Positions 27,365 to 35,685 of a stretch of 45,020 nt of DNA are shown here, one piece after another. The translations under genes were made by a program, and so were the position numbers. The stretch's first letter is position 1; every line of letters begins with the position of its first letter. Origin of the DNA: Planctomycetota bacterium (GTDB lineage Bacteria > Planctomycetota > Phycisphaerae > Sedimentisphaerales > Anaerobacaceae). The notes below the pieces were generated by a model that did not search any database, had not been told where the DNA came from, and worked only from the letters and a program-made list of their open reading frames with translations. Location: assembly GCA_019456145.1 (NCBI GenBank), contig VRUL01000025.1:21795-66814 (forward strand), in the 5' to 3' direction.

Positions 27365-28768
27365 ATGGCTAATAGAGAGAGAGTAGTTGTGGCATTAGTG
27401 TTGTTGTTTGCAGGATTGGCTTTGAGTGGTTGTGCCGTGCAGGCTCCTCCTGAACTATTCACAGCAATAGCCGAAGGTGACCTTGACTACATTAAAACCA
27501 CATTGGAAAAAAATCCAAAACTTGCCAACTCTAAAGACGAATCGGGATACACTCCTTTGATATTGGCTGCAGGCATGGGTAATAAGGATTTGTGTGAGGT
27601 CCTTATTGCCAGCGGAGCCAACCTCGAAGCCCAGGGTGAAAATGGCACTGCTTTGCACGAAGCGGCAATTGGAAACCACAAGGATCTTGTTGAGCTTCTT
27701 ATTAACAACCGAGCGAACCTCGAAGCCAAAGGCCAACATGGCACTGCTTTGCACGTAGCAGCAATTGGAAACCACAAGGATATTGTTGAGCTTCTTATTA
27801 ACAACGGTGCCAATGTTAACGCTAAGGATAACAGCGGCATTACGCCGTTATATTATGCAGCCACCTTTGGCCAGGGCCGTAAACGAAATAATAAAAATGA
27901 CTGGGATATTGCCAGGTCTCTTGCTTCCAATGGGGCCAAAATAAACACAAAACCCGGATCCGACGATACACCTCTACACTCAGCCGCACTATATGCTCCA
28001 AAAGAAATCGTCAAACTCTTTCTTGATAATGGAGTAGATGTTAATGTTAAGCTCAGCAGCCCTGGATGGCCCCGCAAGCCCAACTCCGGCCCTACTCCAC
28101 TGCACAATGCGTGCATGCGTGCCGACAAGGACATAGAGATACTCGAACTTCTCATTGCAGGCGGTGCGGATCTAAATGCCAAATCCTATAGTGATCAGGC
28201 CGACGGCTGGACTCCTCTATATTTTGCGTGCCTTCATGAGAGCACCAAAGCTGTCGAGCTGCTGATAGCAAAAGGAGCAAAAATCAATCCAATATCTGAT
28301 TTGGGTAATGCTCCTATACACTATGCAACTAATGTAGAAATTGCCGAACTTTTAATCGACAATAGGGCAAATATTTATTACAGGAACAAAGAAGGTTTCT
28401 CCCCTCTCCACAATGCAGTCAAAGGAGGCCATTCGGATGTGGCTAAACTTCTTATTGCTAACAGAGCTTATGTAACAGTGACTAACCATCAGGGAACTTC
28501 TCTTCTGCACGAGGCGGCAATTACAAAACAAACAGAGATGGCAGAATTGCTCCTGACTGAGGGAGTAAACATAGATGCAAAGGATAAAGCTGGTAATACC
28601 GCTCTGCATCTTACGGCCCGGGGCGACAGGAAGATGGTTCTGTTTCTCATTTCCAATGGAGCTGACATCGATGTTAGAAACAAAGATGGCATGACTCCTT
28701 TGCAACAGGCCGAAACCTCCGGCCATGATGACATAGCCGACCTCCTCCGCAACTATAATGCCAAATGA
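27365..28768 (+). CDS. Ankyrin-repeat lipoprotein
   Basis: A 467-residue lipoprotein: the signal peptide ends in LALSGC, with Cys23 the probable lipidation site. About a dozen ankyrin repeats follow (for example GYTPLILAAGMGNKDLCEVL, GTALHEAAIGNHKDLVELL, NTALHLTARGDRKMVLFLI, GMTPLQQAETSGHDDIADLL). Ankyrin arrays bind proteins; the lipid anchor places this one in the envelope, facing the periplasm or the cell surface. Repeats two and three are nearly identical and share the same one-residue shortening (32 residues instead of 33). AAGGGA supports the start. A strong terminator follows at 28881. Confidence 0.92.
   Translation: MANRERVVVALVLLFAGLALSGCAVQAPPELFTAIAEGDLDYIKTTLEKNPKLANSKDESGYTPLILAAGMGNKDLCEVLIASGANLEAQGENGTALHEAAIGNHKDLVELLINNRANLEAKGQHGTALHVAAIGNHKDIVELLINNGANVNAKDNSGITPLYYAATFGQGRKRNNKNDWDIARSLASNGAKINTKPGSDDTPLHSAALYAPKEIVKLFLDNGVDVNVKLSSPGWPRKPNSGPTPLHNACMRADKDIEILELLIAGGADLNAKSYSDQADGWTPLYFACLHESTKAVELLIAKGAKINPISDLGNAPIHYATNVEIAELLIDNRANIYYRNKEGFSPLHNAVKGGHSDVAKLLIANRAYVTVTNHQGTSLLHEAAITKQTEMAELLLTEGVNIDAKDKAGNTALHLTARGDRKMVLFLISNGADIDVRNKDGMTPLQQAETSGHDDIADLLRNYNAK
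27620..27811 (+). repeat. Recent 96-base duplication inside the ankyrin gene
   Basis: Units 27620-27715 and 27716-27811 are nearly identical over 'ggcactgctttgcac' and 'gcaattggaaaccacaagga' and encode adjacent ankyrin repeats of 32 residues. High DNA identity relative to the other repeats shows a recent event. Confidence 0.85.
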
Positions 28769-28880
28769 GAGCAAACCTGCAAAGGTATGGAATTTGTGTC
28801 GATCGCTGCTTTAGCCGGATTAATTTTCCTCAATCCCGACTGGGATTGTTGACCTTGTAACATTGACATTAAAATAAAAG

Positions 28881-28910
28881 GGCCGTGAGGATTAAATTCA
28901 CGGCCTTTTT
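28881..28910 (+). terminator. Intrinsic terminator after the ankyrin gene
   Basis: GGCCGTGA (28881-28888) pairs perfectly with TCACGGCC (28898-28905) around a 9-base loop and is followed by five T. It lies about 110 bases after the stop at 28768. With A-rich bases upstream it could also work from the other strand. Confidence 0.85.
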
Positions 28911-29062
28911 GTCTGTCTATTAACCACTCCCCCCATGTCATTCTGAGCGCAAGTAGCCTTTAGCCCTGAGCGCAGTCGAAGGGGAAGAATCTCCAACATT
29001 AATCAATAATCATTCATCCTTAATCATTTATATGGCAGGGATCCAGACGCCTTTTTCTTGTC

Positions 29063-29082
29063 ATTCCTGCGCAGGCAGGAAT
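29063..29082. repeat. REP-like inverted repeat
   Basis: ATTCCTGC-gcag-GCAGGAAT is a perfect 8-base hairpin within 'cattcctgcgcaggcagg', a type of dispersed palindrome seen in many environmental bacterial genomes. A related motif 'cattctgagcgcaag' is near 28939. Function unknown. Confidence 0.6.
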
Positions 29083-29095
29083 CCATTTTTACATT

Positions 29096-29290
29096 TTAAT
29101 CTTTGATTTTCTTTAATTTCCCCTCCGACTCTTTCACCTTCGGGTCCAAAATCTCCTTCCTTCACCCAACCGCCTTTTTAAGCCACTTCCGCCCATTCGC
29201 CTTATCACCCCTGACCGAGTATATCTCCCCCAACAAATCCGTCGCATCCCCCGGCCACTTTTCTCGATACTGCTTTCTGAATTTTTTCTC
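29096..29290 (-). pseudogene. Remnant of a TPR-type protein C-terminus
   Basis: On the minus strand, from about 29290, the frame reads FRKQYREKWPGDATDLLGEI and YSVRGDKANGRKWLKKAVG, hits a stop at 29162-29164, then continues in frame with KEILDPKVKESEGKLKKIKD and a TAA at 29096-29098. The sequence is typical of the end of a tetratricopeptide-rich protein. No start or upstream part remains. Confidence 0.45.
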
Positions 29291-29300
29291 ATTTTGAAAA

Positions 29301-29652
29301 ATCCGGGAAAATAGCATCAATATTTATTGATTCAGAAGCGGCATATATTAATGAACGCCTTATGATGCTTTACTTTGGCCTTTTTTCAAGAACGTTGCAG
29401 GGTATGGTTTGACGTATGCCTTTATGATACATAGGTTTATAAAATATTAAGATTCTGCATTTTTGCTGTGCAGCGTGGCTCGTTTTTGATGATATTTTAT
29501 TGTTTTTTGAAATTCTATTATTTTTCGGTTGACGCTACGAAAAGGATACTGTAATTTGTTATTGCGATAAAGAAAAACAACAACAGTGGAAGAACAACTA
29601 AGAAGAACATCGTCGCGGGAAATTAGTATTCATTTTAAAGGAGGTAAGCGTT
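29301..29652 (+). other. Upstream region of the LamG-TPR gene
   Basis: AT-rich with no gene visible. AAAGGAGG (29637-29644) gives the gene at 29653 an almost ideal ribosome binding site. I did not find a convincing promoter pair. Confidence 0.5.
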
Positions 29653-31701
29653 ATGTCTACGAAAACACTTCTCATATCTTCAGTTCTGTCCTGTTTCTTC
29701 CTTTCTGTAGCGGCAGGGCAGTGTTTTGCAGATGCATCGGCTGAAACGGTCAGTGCAGCAGCCCCCAATCCCAGCGGCTTGGTAGCACACTATGAGTTTG
29801 ATGGTGATGCCGCTGATATCTCCGGTTTCCAGCCACAAGCCAATGGCACCCTCATCGGCAATCCAACCTATGGATCCGGCGTGTATGGCAAGGCAATTGA
29901 CCTCGATGGTGACGGTGACTATGTTGACTGCGGGAATGAATCGTTTTTCGACATCAACGATCTCATCACGATTACAGCCTGGATAAAGGTCAACGAGTTT
30001 GACAAAAAGCACCAGGCCATCATCACGAAGGGTGACAACTCCTGGAGGCTGGCCAGGGTAGGTGACTCAAATAGTGTCGAATTCGCCTGTAACGGTACTG
30101 CTACTACCAGATGGACTGGCGAGGGCGAAGTTCCCTGGGCCGTCTTGGGGACGACCAGCGTCAATGACGACAAATGGCATCACATTGCCGGTGTGTTCGA
30201 TGGGACACAGCTTTACCTGTACATAGATGGAGTACTGGAAGCCGCAAAGAGCGCAACCAACTCCATAAACATCAGCAAGCACAAAGTGTATATCGGCGCA
30301 AACGCGCAGGTGCCGGGACGCGAGTGGAATGGTTCTATCGACGATGTGCGTATCTATAACTATGCTCTATCACAGGCTGAGATAGTGAGCATTATGGGCA
30401 TAAGCGAGATATATCTGCCGGAATCGGAGCCGGCAAAACTTTACAACATTGCAAAAAGATACGATGGATTAAAGAAGTTTGAAGAAGCAAAAGGCATCTG
30501 CCAGCTAATATTGCAGAAGTATCCTGATAGTTTGTCCGCGCATGGTGCGCAATTGTATCTCTCCAGGCGAAATATTATGTCCCTTATTAAGTCGAAGGAG
30601 TACACCGAGGCGCAGTCAGAGTTCGATAACCTAATTGCTGATGTTAATGACCACCCGGATTTGCCCAAAGCGTTGCTTACTATCGCGGTAAGTTATGGGT
30701 GGGCTAAAAAATATGAAGAGGCAGAAAATATCTACGAGCGAATAATAAAACGATACCCTGAGAGCCCATCTGCTACACAGAGCCGTTTCAAGGCTCCAAG
30801 CACACACATCTTTTCTCTTATTTTATCAGGTAATAATACTGAGGCGCAGGGAGAAATCGATAAATTTACTTCTGATTTCGCCAAACATCCGGCCTTGCCA
30901 GGTGTGGTTTACTGGTTCGCAAAAGAATTTGAAGCATCAAAGGCATACGAAGAAGCAATGGGCACGTATCAGCGGGTTGCATGGCAATATCCTGGCAGTT
31001 CTCATGCTGCTAACGCACTGCTGGAGGCTTCAAAGATGGATGTGTTGTCTCTTGTAGAGTCGGGAAATGATATGGCGATTCAGGAGGCGCTCGATACATT
31101 AATTGTCGATTTTAACGACCATCCGGATTTGCCCGAAGCCGTATTTGTGATTGGCGAACAATATTATTACAAGGCTTTTGAAGACCCTAAAAAGTGTCGA
31201 AGGCTCAAATCTCAAGAGAATCTTAAAAAGGCCGCGGATATCTGGGAAAGGATTGTAGCACAATGGCCTGATTCGAAATCCATAGGACTCAAGCATGCTC
31301 AATATTTCACGGCGGTTTGTTATCGTCGATTTGGTGAATACGAAAAGGCCATTACGAACTATCAAAAGGTAGTTGATAATTGGCCTGAATACGATTTCGC
31401 CTGGAGCGCCCAATACTTAATAGGCAATTGTTATGAAAAGTTGAAAGACTTTGGCAGTTTGCCGGAGTCAGAAGCGAGCCTAAAGATGGAGCAAGCTTAT
31501 AAGGCGGTCGTTGAAGGATATCCGGATTGTGCAATGGTTCCAACTGCATCTCTAAAATTGGGCCATCTGAATCTAAAAAGTGGCCAAAAAATTGAGGCCG
31601 CCCAATACTTCGTACTATTCTTAGCGACAGCTCGACCGAATGATCCCCGTATAACAAGTGTAGAGAGCCACCTTGAAAAATTGAAAGAAGAGGTGCAATG
31701 A
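29653..31701 (+). CDS. Secreted LamG domain plus TPR protein
   Basis: A 682-residue exported protein. The signal peptide (LLISSVLSCFFLSVAAGQCFA) is followed by a LamG/concanavalin A-like domain (residues about 38-240: GLVAHYEFDGDAADIS, YVDCGNESFFDI, ITITAWIKVNEF, WHHIAGVFDGTQLYLYIDG, NGSIDDVRIYNYALSQAEI). The rest is a string of tetratricopeptide-like helices (ARRYDGL-type repeats, FEEAKGICQLILQKYPDS, YEEAENIYERIIKRYPES, YEKAITNYQKVVDNWPEY). LamG domains bind glycans or proteins; TPRs build scaffolds. The stop overlaps the next start by four bases (ATGA), so the Cys-repeat protein is translationally coupled and probably works with it. Confidence 0.9.
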   Translation: MSTKTLLISSVLSCFFLSVAAGQCFADASAETVSAAAPNPSGLVAHYEFDGDAADISGFQPQANGTLIGNPTYGSGVYGKAIDLDGDGDYVDCGNESFFDINDLITITAWIKVNEFDKKHQAIITKGDNSWRLARVGDSNSVEFACNGTATTRWTGEGEVPWAVLGTTSVNDDKWHHIAGVFDGTQLYLYIDGVLEAAKSATNSINISKHKVYIGANAQVPGREWNGSIDDVRIYNYALSQAEIVSIMGISEIYLPESEPAKLYNIAKRYDGLKKFEEAKGICQLILQKYPDSLSAHGAQLYLSRRNIMSLIKSKEYTEAQSEFDNLIADVNDHPDLPKALLTIAVSYGWAKKYEEAENIYERIIKRYPESPSATQSRFKAPSTHIFSLILSGNNTEAQGEIDKFTSDFAKHPALPGVVYWFAKEFEASKAYEEAMGTYQRVAWQYPGSSHAANALLEASKMDVLSLVESGNDMAIQEALDTLIVDFNDHPDLPEAVFVIGEQYYYKAFEDPKKCRRLKSQENLKKAADIWERIVAQWPDSKSIGLKHAQYFTAVCYRRFGEYEKAITNYQKVVDNWPEYDFAWSAQYLIGNCYEKLKDFGSLPESEASLKMEQAYKAVVEGYPDCAMVPTASLKLGHLNLKSGQKIEAAQYFVLFLATARPNDPRITSVESHLEKLKEEVQ

Positions 31702-32771
31702 GGATACGAACAATACCCTTTCATCTGATTATTTTCTTATTATTATCAAGCCTCACCTTGCCGGCGATAGCGTGTCCGCCGCCCGACTGTGGCAGTTGTT
31801 GTCATTGGGTTTCTACTGGCCCAGGCCCCTCGGACGGCTATTGTGAACTAAACATAGGAGTAAGCTGTGGGGACTGTTCCGGCTGTAATCCGTGCTACAG
31901 TTGTGTAAGTTGCTCCTGTGAATGGGATTGTACCACCGGCCAGTGTTGTTCTGACGGCTCGTGCGTAGATAACTGTCCTTCTGGCCAGTGTTGTGATAAC
32001 GGCACGTGCGTAAGTTCGTGTCCCACCGGCAAGTGTTGTGATGATGGCACGTGCGTAAGTTCTTGTCCCAGCGGCAAATGTTGTGATAGCGGCACATGTG
32101 TAACGATTGACACAAGTTGGGAGACGAGTGGCTCCTGGAGCTTGGAGGCACCCGACGGTATTCTCGATGAAATCAACGGGGCAATCAACAACATACCTAA
32201 TGTTGAAATCTCGCTCACTTCGGCAAGTGTCACGGCGGACAAAAAGCAGCGTGACTGCTGCTCAGATGGCCAATTGATGGCGAACGGCGAGAGGAAAGCA
32301 GAAGCTACCGTATCAGCCGATGCTTCTGTGAGCGTGACAGTATGGGGAGATAGCGTTGAATTCGAATTCGACCTCGGTTTCTGGGGGGTCGAAATGGAAC
32401 TCACGGCTGAAGTGCGAGTGGAGGGTAGCATCACAGTGAGTGTTGCAGCGGGTTACAGGTGGAATGATTGTCTGGAAGAAGATTGTCCCTTTGGCTCATT
32501 TAGCGGGACGCCCTCCGTAGGGCTTGTGGCAGAAATATCCGCCAAGATATGCACACAATTTCTGTGGGGATTGTGGGAAGGTTGTTCGCAAGCAGGGGCG
32601 TCCATAGGTGTTCACACCGACTGGAGTTTCGATGTGACGTTCAACCAGAGCGATTGCGATGACGGTGTGCAGGGTAGTGGTTCACTGGATCGTCTTTATG
32701 TTAAGTTCACAGCAAGCAGGGATGGTGAGGAGGATGTCGAAGAATATGACATCTATCCCATCTATCCCTAA
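31698..32771 (+). CDS. Secreted Cys-rich repeat protein
   Basis: A 357-residue secreted protein with a signal peptide (LIIFLLLSSLTLPAIA) followed by about 110 residues with some 30 Cys. Four copies of a 15-residue unit C-P-S/T-G-K/Q-C-C-x-x-G-T/S-C-V-x-x form the core and should make a compact disulphide-bonded rod outside the cytoplasm. The remaining 220 residues are beta-rich with further Cys (VSVTVWGDSVEFEFDLGFWG, SVAAGYRWNDCLEEDC). I do not recognise a catalytic family. The start overlaps the LamG-TPR stop, and an AGAGGTG box within that gene serves it. It may be part of a surface or cell-contact complex; this is inference. Confidence 0.8.
   Translation: MRIRTIPFHLIIFLLLSSLTLPAIACPPPDCGSCCHWVSTGPGPSDGYCELNIGVSCGDCSGCNPCYSCVSCSCEWDCTTGQCCSDGSCVDNCPSGQCCDNGTCVSSCPTGKCCDDGTCVSSCPSGKCCDSGTCVTIDTSWETSGSWSLEAPDGILDEINGAINNIPNVEISLTSASVTADKKQRDCCSDGQLMANGERKAEATVSADASVSVTVWGDSVEFEFDLGFWGVEMELTAEVRVEGSITVSVAAGYRWNDCLEEDCPFGSFSGTPSVGLVAEISAKICTQFLWGLWEGCSQAGASIGVHTDWSFDVTFNQSDCDDGVQGSGSLDRLYVKFTASRDGEEDVEEYDIYPIYP
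31929..32108 (+). repeat. Four 45-base in-frame repeats (Cys-rich 15-mer)
   Basis: Units start at 31929, 31974, 32019 and 32064, each beginning with TGT and carrying four Cys codons. Neighbouring copies are nearly identical ('ggcaagtgttgtgatgatgg'), indicating recent expansion. Confidence 0.9.
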
Positions 32772-32813
32772 TAGTAATTGCTTAGGTAGACTTGTCAGAA
32801 AGGACCTGGATCA

Positions 32814-32948
32814 ATGAAGGCAAGAGTGCTGGCTGTTAGAAGAACAAAGGCCTATGGTATAATAACCGCTGGTGAGGTTCTACTCAGTGGTGGTACTGCA
32901 GATTCCTTAGAAATAGAGGTGACTTATTATGAAGATTACTGTGTGTAG
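32814..32948 (+). CDS. Possible 44-residue protein overlapping the next start
   Basis: ATG 32814 follows an AAAGGA box by 9 bases and opens a 44-codon frame (MKARVLAVRRTKAYGIITAG at the start) that ends at 32946-32948, 20 bases inside the next gene in another frame. The overlap could couple their translation. No family is recognised. Chance is not excluded. Confidence 0.3.
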   Translation: MKARVLAVRRTKAYGIITAGEVLLSGGTADSLEIEVTYYEDYCV

Positions 32949-34350
32949 GTGTTGTCGTGAGGCTATCCCCTCACACATTTGGAGAATCGTCATCTTGCTG
33001 GTCCTCTTGGTATGCCATATCCTCAGCGTTGAGGACGTTTGCCGGGCAGAGGAACCAAATGATACATATGTCAGTATCCCGCTGGCGCTTTGGTTCGGTG
33101 ACCATAAGGTATTGACAGAAACCTTTCTCAAGTGCCGGGTGCGCCGGTATTCCCTTTCCGTCTCCGAATTCATGGAAACTGCCAGGGACCCAGAGGAGAA
33201 GGCGCTGGGTAGGCTCTTTAGGTTTATACAGGAGAACCGGGACTCACTCCCTGATGACTTGCTTCCCTCTAATGCGGATCAGAAAACCCGCGAGACAGCG
33301 TTAAAAGCACCCAAAGTTATGGGCAAGTTTCTGACCAATACCACTGTTAAAGCTATGGTCCATATTGGTGAAAACAGGGTATTCATTATAGAGGTCGCAG
33401 ACACGCGCTTCGCGAGGGCTGGGCAGGATGCTGGACGGCTCAAGTTCGTGATGAAAAGTACGGACGCTGGGTGGCGATGGGACGGATTCGCGAAAAAAGA
33501 TGTGTTATTCAGCGTGATACTGGACTCCTTTATACATGAGATGAGTGCCGATTGGGTATTCTCGGAATGCCGAGAAGATTTGCGCTTCGAGTACGCCTTG
33601 CCGAGCACAACGAAGGGTTCACCTGTATATCTTCAGTTCAACGGACGGCACGTCGACGTGCATGTTTTTGCTGACGATTCCAGCGTTCCAACCAACGACT
33701 CTGTTATGCAGTTCTATGTAAAAGCGTGGAAAGCATTTCAGGAGGGCCCTATTGAATGGTTTCTGGAGTATTGGGACCCGAGATCGCGTGCAAAGATTAC
33801 CAAAAAATTCCTGGACCAGATGACTGTTGAGGAGATGAAACTTCATGACCAGATGGTCAGCGGTGGCCGGCACGCTTGGCTCGTTCTAGAGGCTGCCCCC
33901 CTTTCGATCGTGTTCGTCCATTCCTCTGCGCCTATGATTAAGCGCTTCGACTATGTCCGTGAGAACCCGGAAAGCGATGGACTCCAGTTGTGCGGCTACG
34001 GAAAAATGGGTTTTGGAGAGCAGTTGTTGGCAAGCAAGGAAATAGGTCAGATTCTCAAGAAGGCAGCTGGAACGATGTTACAGGAGAAACCATCGTTTTT
34101 GAAGGGGACAAAATACACCTCTAAGGCTCTGACAAACCCAGCGGATGCGGCCAAAGCGGATGTTGAGGCGGTATCGGAGCCGTGTGAAGTTAAGCCACCC
34201 CCGGAGCAGACAGAGCAGGGCCAGACAAAGAACCCCGGTCCGGCTATCTCATCTTCTATCCTAATCGCAACGGCAGCTGGCGGTATCGCTCTCATTGGCT
34301 TTGTTTTATTTCTGACACTGAAGGGCAAGTCGGTCAGTCACAGCAAATAG
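32929..34350 (+). CDS. Membrane-anchored protein of unknown function
   Basis: A 473-residue protein with a signal-anchor (IVILLVLLVCHILSV) near the N-terminus and a second transmembrane segment near the end (SSSILIATAAGGIALIGFVL) followed by a short basic tail, so the middle should sit outside the cytoplasm. The middle has two related mixed alpha/beta parts (HIGENRVFIIEVADTRFA; WLVLEAAPLSIVFVHSS) and a Pro/Glu/Gln-rich stretch before the last segment. I do not recognise the family. A GAGGTGA box precedes the ATG. It follows the LamG-TPR and Cys-rich genes with a 157-base gap, so it may be in the same locus. Confidence 0.6.
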   Translation: MKITVCRCCREAIPSHIWRIVILLVLLVCHILSVEDVCRAEEPNDTYVSIPLALWFGDHKVLTETFLKCRVRRYSLSVSEFMETARDPEEKALGRLFRFIQENRDSLPDDLLPSNADQKTRETALKAPKVMGKFLTNTTVKAMVHIGENRVFIIEVADTRFARAGQDAGRLKFVMKSTDAGWRWDGFAKKDVLFSVILDSFIHEMSADWVFSECREDLRFEYALPSTTKGSPVYLQFNGRHVDVHVFADDSSVPTNDSVMQFYVKAWKAFQEGPIEWFLEYWDPRSRAKITKKFLDQMTVEEMKLHDQMVSGGRHAWLVLEAAPLSIVFVHSSAPMIKRFDYVRENPESDGLQLCGYGKMGFGEQLLASKEIGQILKKAAGTMLQEKPSFLKGTKYTSKALTNPADAAKADVEAVSEPCEVKPPPEQTEQGQTKNPGPAISSSILIATAAGGIALIGFVLFLTLKGKSVSHSK

Positions 34351-34391
34351 TTTTATTAAAAAATTCACAGTTCTTTTCCGTGCTGTTTGCC

Positions 34392-34423
34392 CGAATCCCT
34401 GCATGCAGTAGGCAGGGACCCAG
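34392..34423. repeat. Dispersed CCCTGCATGC hairpin element, short copy
   Basis: Starts CGAATCCCTGCATGCAGTAG and closes with GGCAGGGACCCAG. CCCTGC can pair with GCAGGG. It lacks the inner arm present in the two longer copies. Confidence 0.6.
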
Positions 34424-34534
34424 AATAGCGAAGCGTTATCTAACGTGATTTAAAACAAAAATCCCCGGCCAAAAAAAGTCCTTTTTTTTCATTTTTTCCT
34501 TGTCTATTGTTTGGAAATCTGCTAAAATACCTGT

Positions 34535-34556
34535 ATGTTTGCCAGCAGGCAAACAT
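34535..34556. repeat. Perfect 9-base inverted repeat
   Basis: ATGTTTGCC (34535-34543) and GGCAAACAT (34548-34556) enclose AGCA. No T run follows on either strand, so it is probably not a terminator. Confidence 0.6.
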
Positions 34557-34708
34557 AAACCGCCCTAAAAATGGCAGAAGATGGAGGGCCAGCGGCCCAC
34601 GAAAAGCCCAGCAGGGCACGCAAAATTAGGAAGTTAAAAGTCTGTAGTCTTGAATCTTAAGTCTTTAGTCTAAAATCAGCGGAGAACCGCAAGTCTTAGT
34701 ATCAGCAG

Positions 34709-34767
34709 CGAGTCCCTGCATGCAGTAGCTTGCCCCAGCAGGTTTTAGGCAGGGGGCAGGGAACCAG
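34709..34767. repeat. Dispersed CCCTGCATGC hairpin element, long copy 1
   Basis: Outer arms TCCCTGC and GCAGGGA and inner arms TGCCCC and GGGGCA can fold into a cruciform-like hairpin. It shares 'agcttgccccagca' and 'aggcagggggcaggg' with the copy at 35370. Confidence 0.65.
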
Positions 34768-35170
34768 TTTCAAAATTAATCGTCAGTGAATACTCAATAA
34801 TCAATAGAAAATCGTCAATAATCAATCAAAAAGGTGTATTAATGACTTATAAAACACTTTTTTTGTCATTTTATGTTAGCTTTTGTACCTTTTGTGCATC
34901 TTTGTGGCTAACAAGAACCGTTTTTAGTCGGCTTCTGAAAAAGGCCATTTCAATGGCCTTGTGGACGAAGGCAATTCTCTGCGTCAAAAGCTCGCTTTTA
35001 GAGCAGAGCCTGCCGAGAACACCAAGCTGGCCAAAACAAAATCAGTGTAATCTGCGCAATCTGCGTCTAAAAAATTCGTGTCAATTCGTGTCTATATTCT
35101 TTGTACCTTTGTGCCTTAGTGGCATCTCTACAACTGTAGAGAGATCTTTACAAATCAGCCCTGTTTATAT

Positions 35171-35363
35171 GCAAAACGAACCCAATTTCAGAAAAAGTCA
35201 AATGAACGTAAATAAAGTATTAATAAAGGATTATGAAAAAAAGACACTTGGTGAACATGGGAAAAACGAACCCAAAACGAACCCAATCAAAGCCAATACA
35301 AACCCAATTAAAGCCAATATAATGCCAAAACAAACCCAATACGAACCCAATCAAACCCAATCC
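35171..35363 (+). repeat. NPIKAN-type dispersed repeat
   Basis: A run of units of the type 'aacccaatcaaagccaat' (35280-35360) follows a stretch reading NEPNFRKSQMNVNKV. The pattern resembles repetitive hypothetical ORFs that I associate with planctomycete genomes. It is likely a non-coding dispersed repeat that happens to stay open in one frame. Confidence 0.5.
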
Positions 35364-35369
35364 CCAGCA

Positions 35370-35428
35370 CGAATCCCTGCATGCTTTAGCTTGCCCCAGC
35401 AAGTATTAGGCAGGGGGCAGGGCCCCAG
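35370..35428. repeat. Dispersed CCCTGCATGC hairpin element, long copy 2
   Basis: Same organisation as 34709-34767, with small differences in the loop ('agcaagtattagg'). Confidence 0.65.
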
Positions 35429-35685
35429 TGTTTCTAAGCTCTGCCGCTTCGACTGTTGTCTCGCCATTGTCTCGCGGATGATAAAATCTTTCCTTAACTT
35501 TTTCGGGTCTCCTTGTGTTATTGTCGGAAAAACGGGTTTAACCATACGTAAGGACCCTCTTGGTATATCCCGTGCCAAAACAGGTAATCGTGTGCCCTTT
35601 AGGAATTGACAAAATGGGCCTTAAAATGTATGATAATATGATAGTGTTTTGTTGTGAAATGCCCTTTTTTTGAAAAGGTGCGGCT

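Larger units (their letters stand above)
34351..35685. other. 1.3-kb repeat-rich intergenic region
   Basis: No convincing gene. A frame at 34842-35609 is open but is built from several dispersed repeats and lacks a real start context. The region contains three copies of a hairpin element (34392-34423, 34709-34767, 35370-35428), a 9-base inverted repeat (34535-34556), an oligonucleotide-like stretch 'aatctgcgcaatctgcgtct' (35049-35068) and a run of NPIKAN-type units (35171-35363). Typical of a repeat sink between operons. Confidence 0.7.

Noticed and set aside
34535..34556. Inverted repeat considered as a terminator
   Set aside because: No T run follows on either strand and it is not directly after a gene.
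34842..35609. Open frame of 255 codons in the repeat-rich gap
   Set aside because: It crosses several dispersed repeats (hairpin element, NPIKAN units, 'aatctgcgcaatctgcg'), has no ribosome binding site and no domain; it is most likely non-coding.
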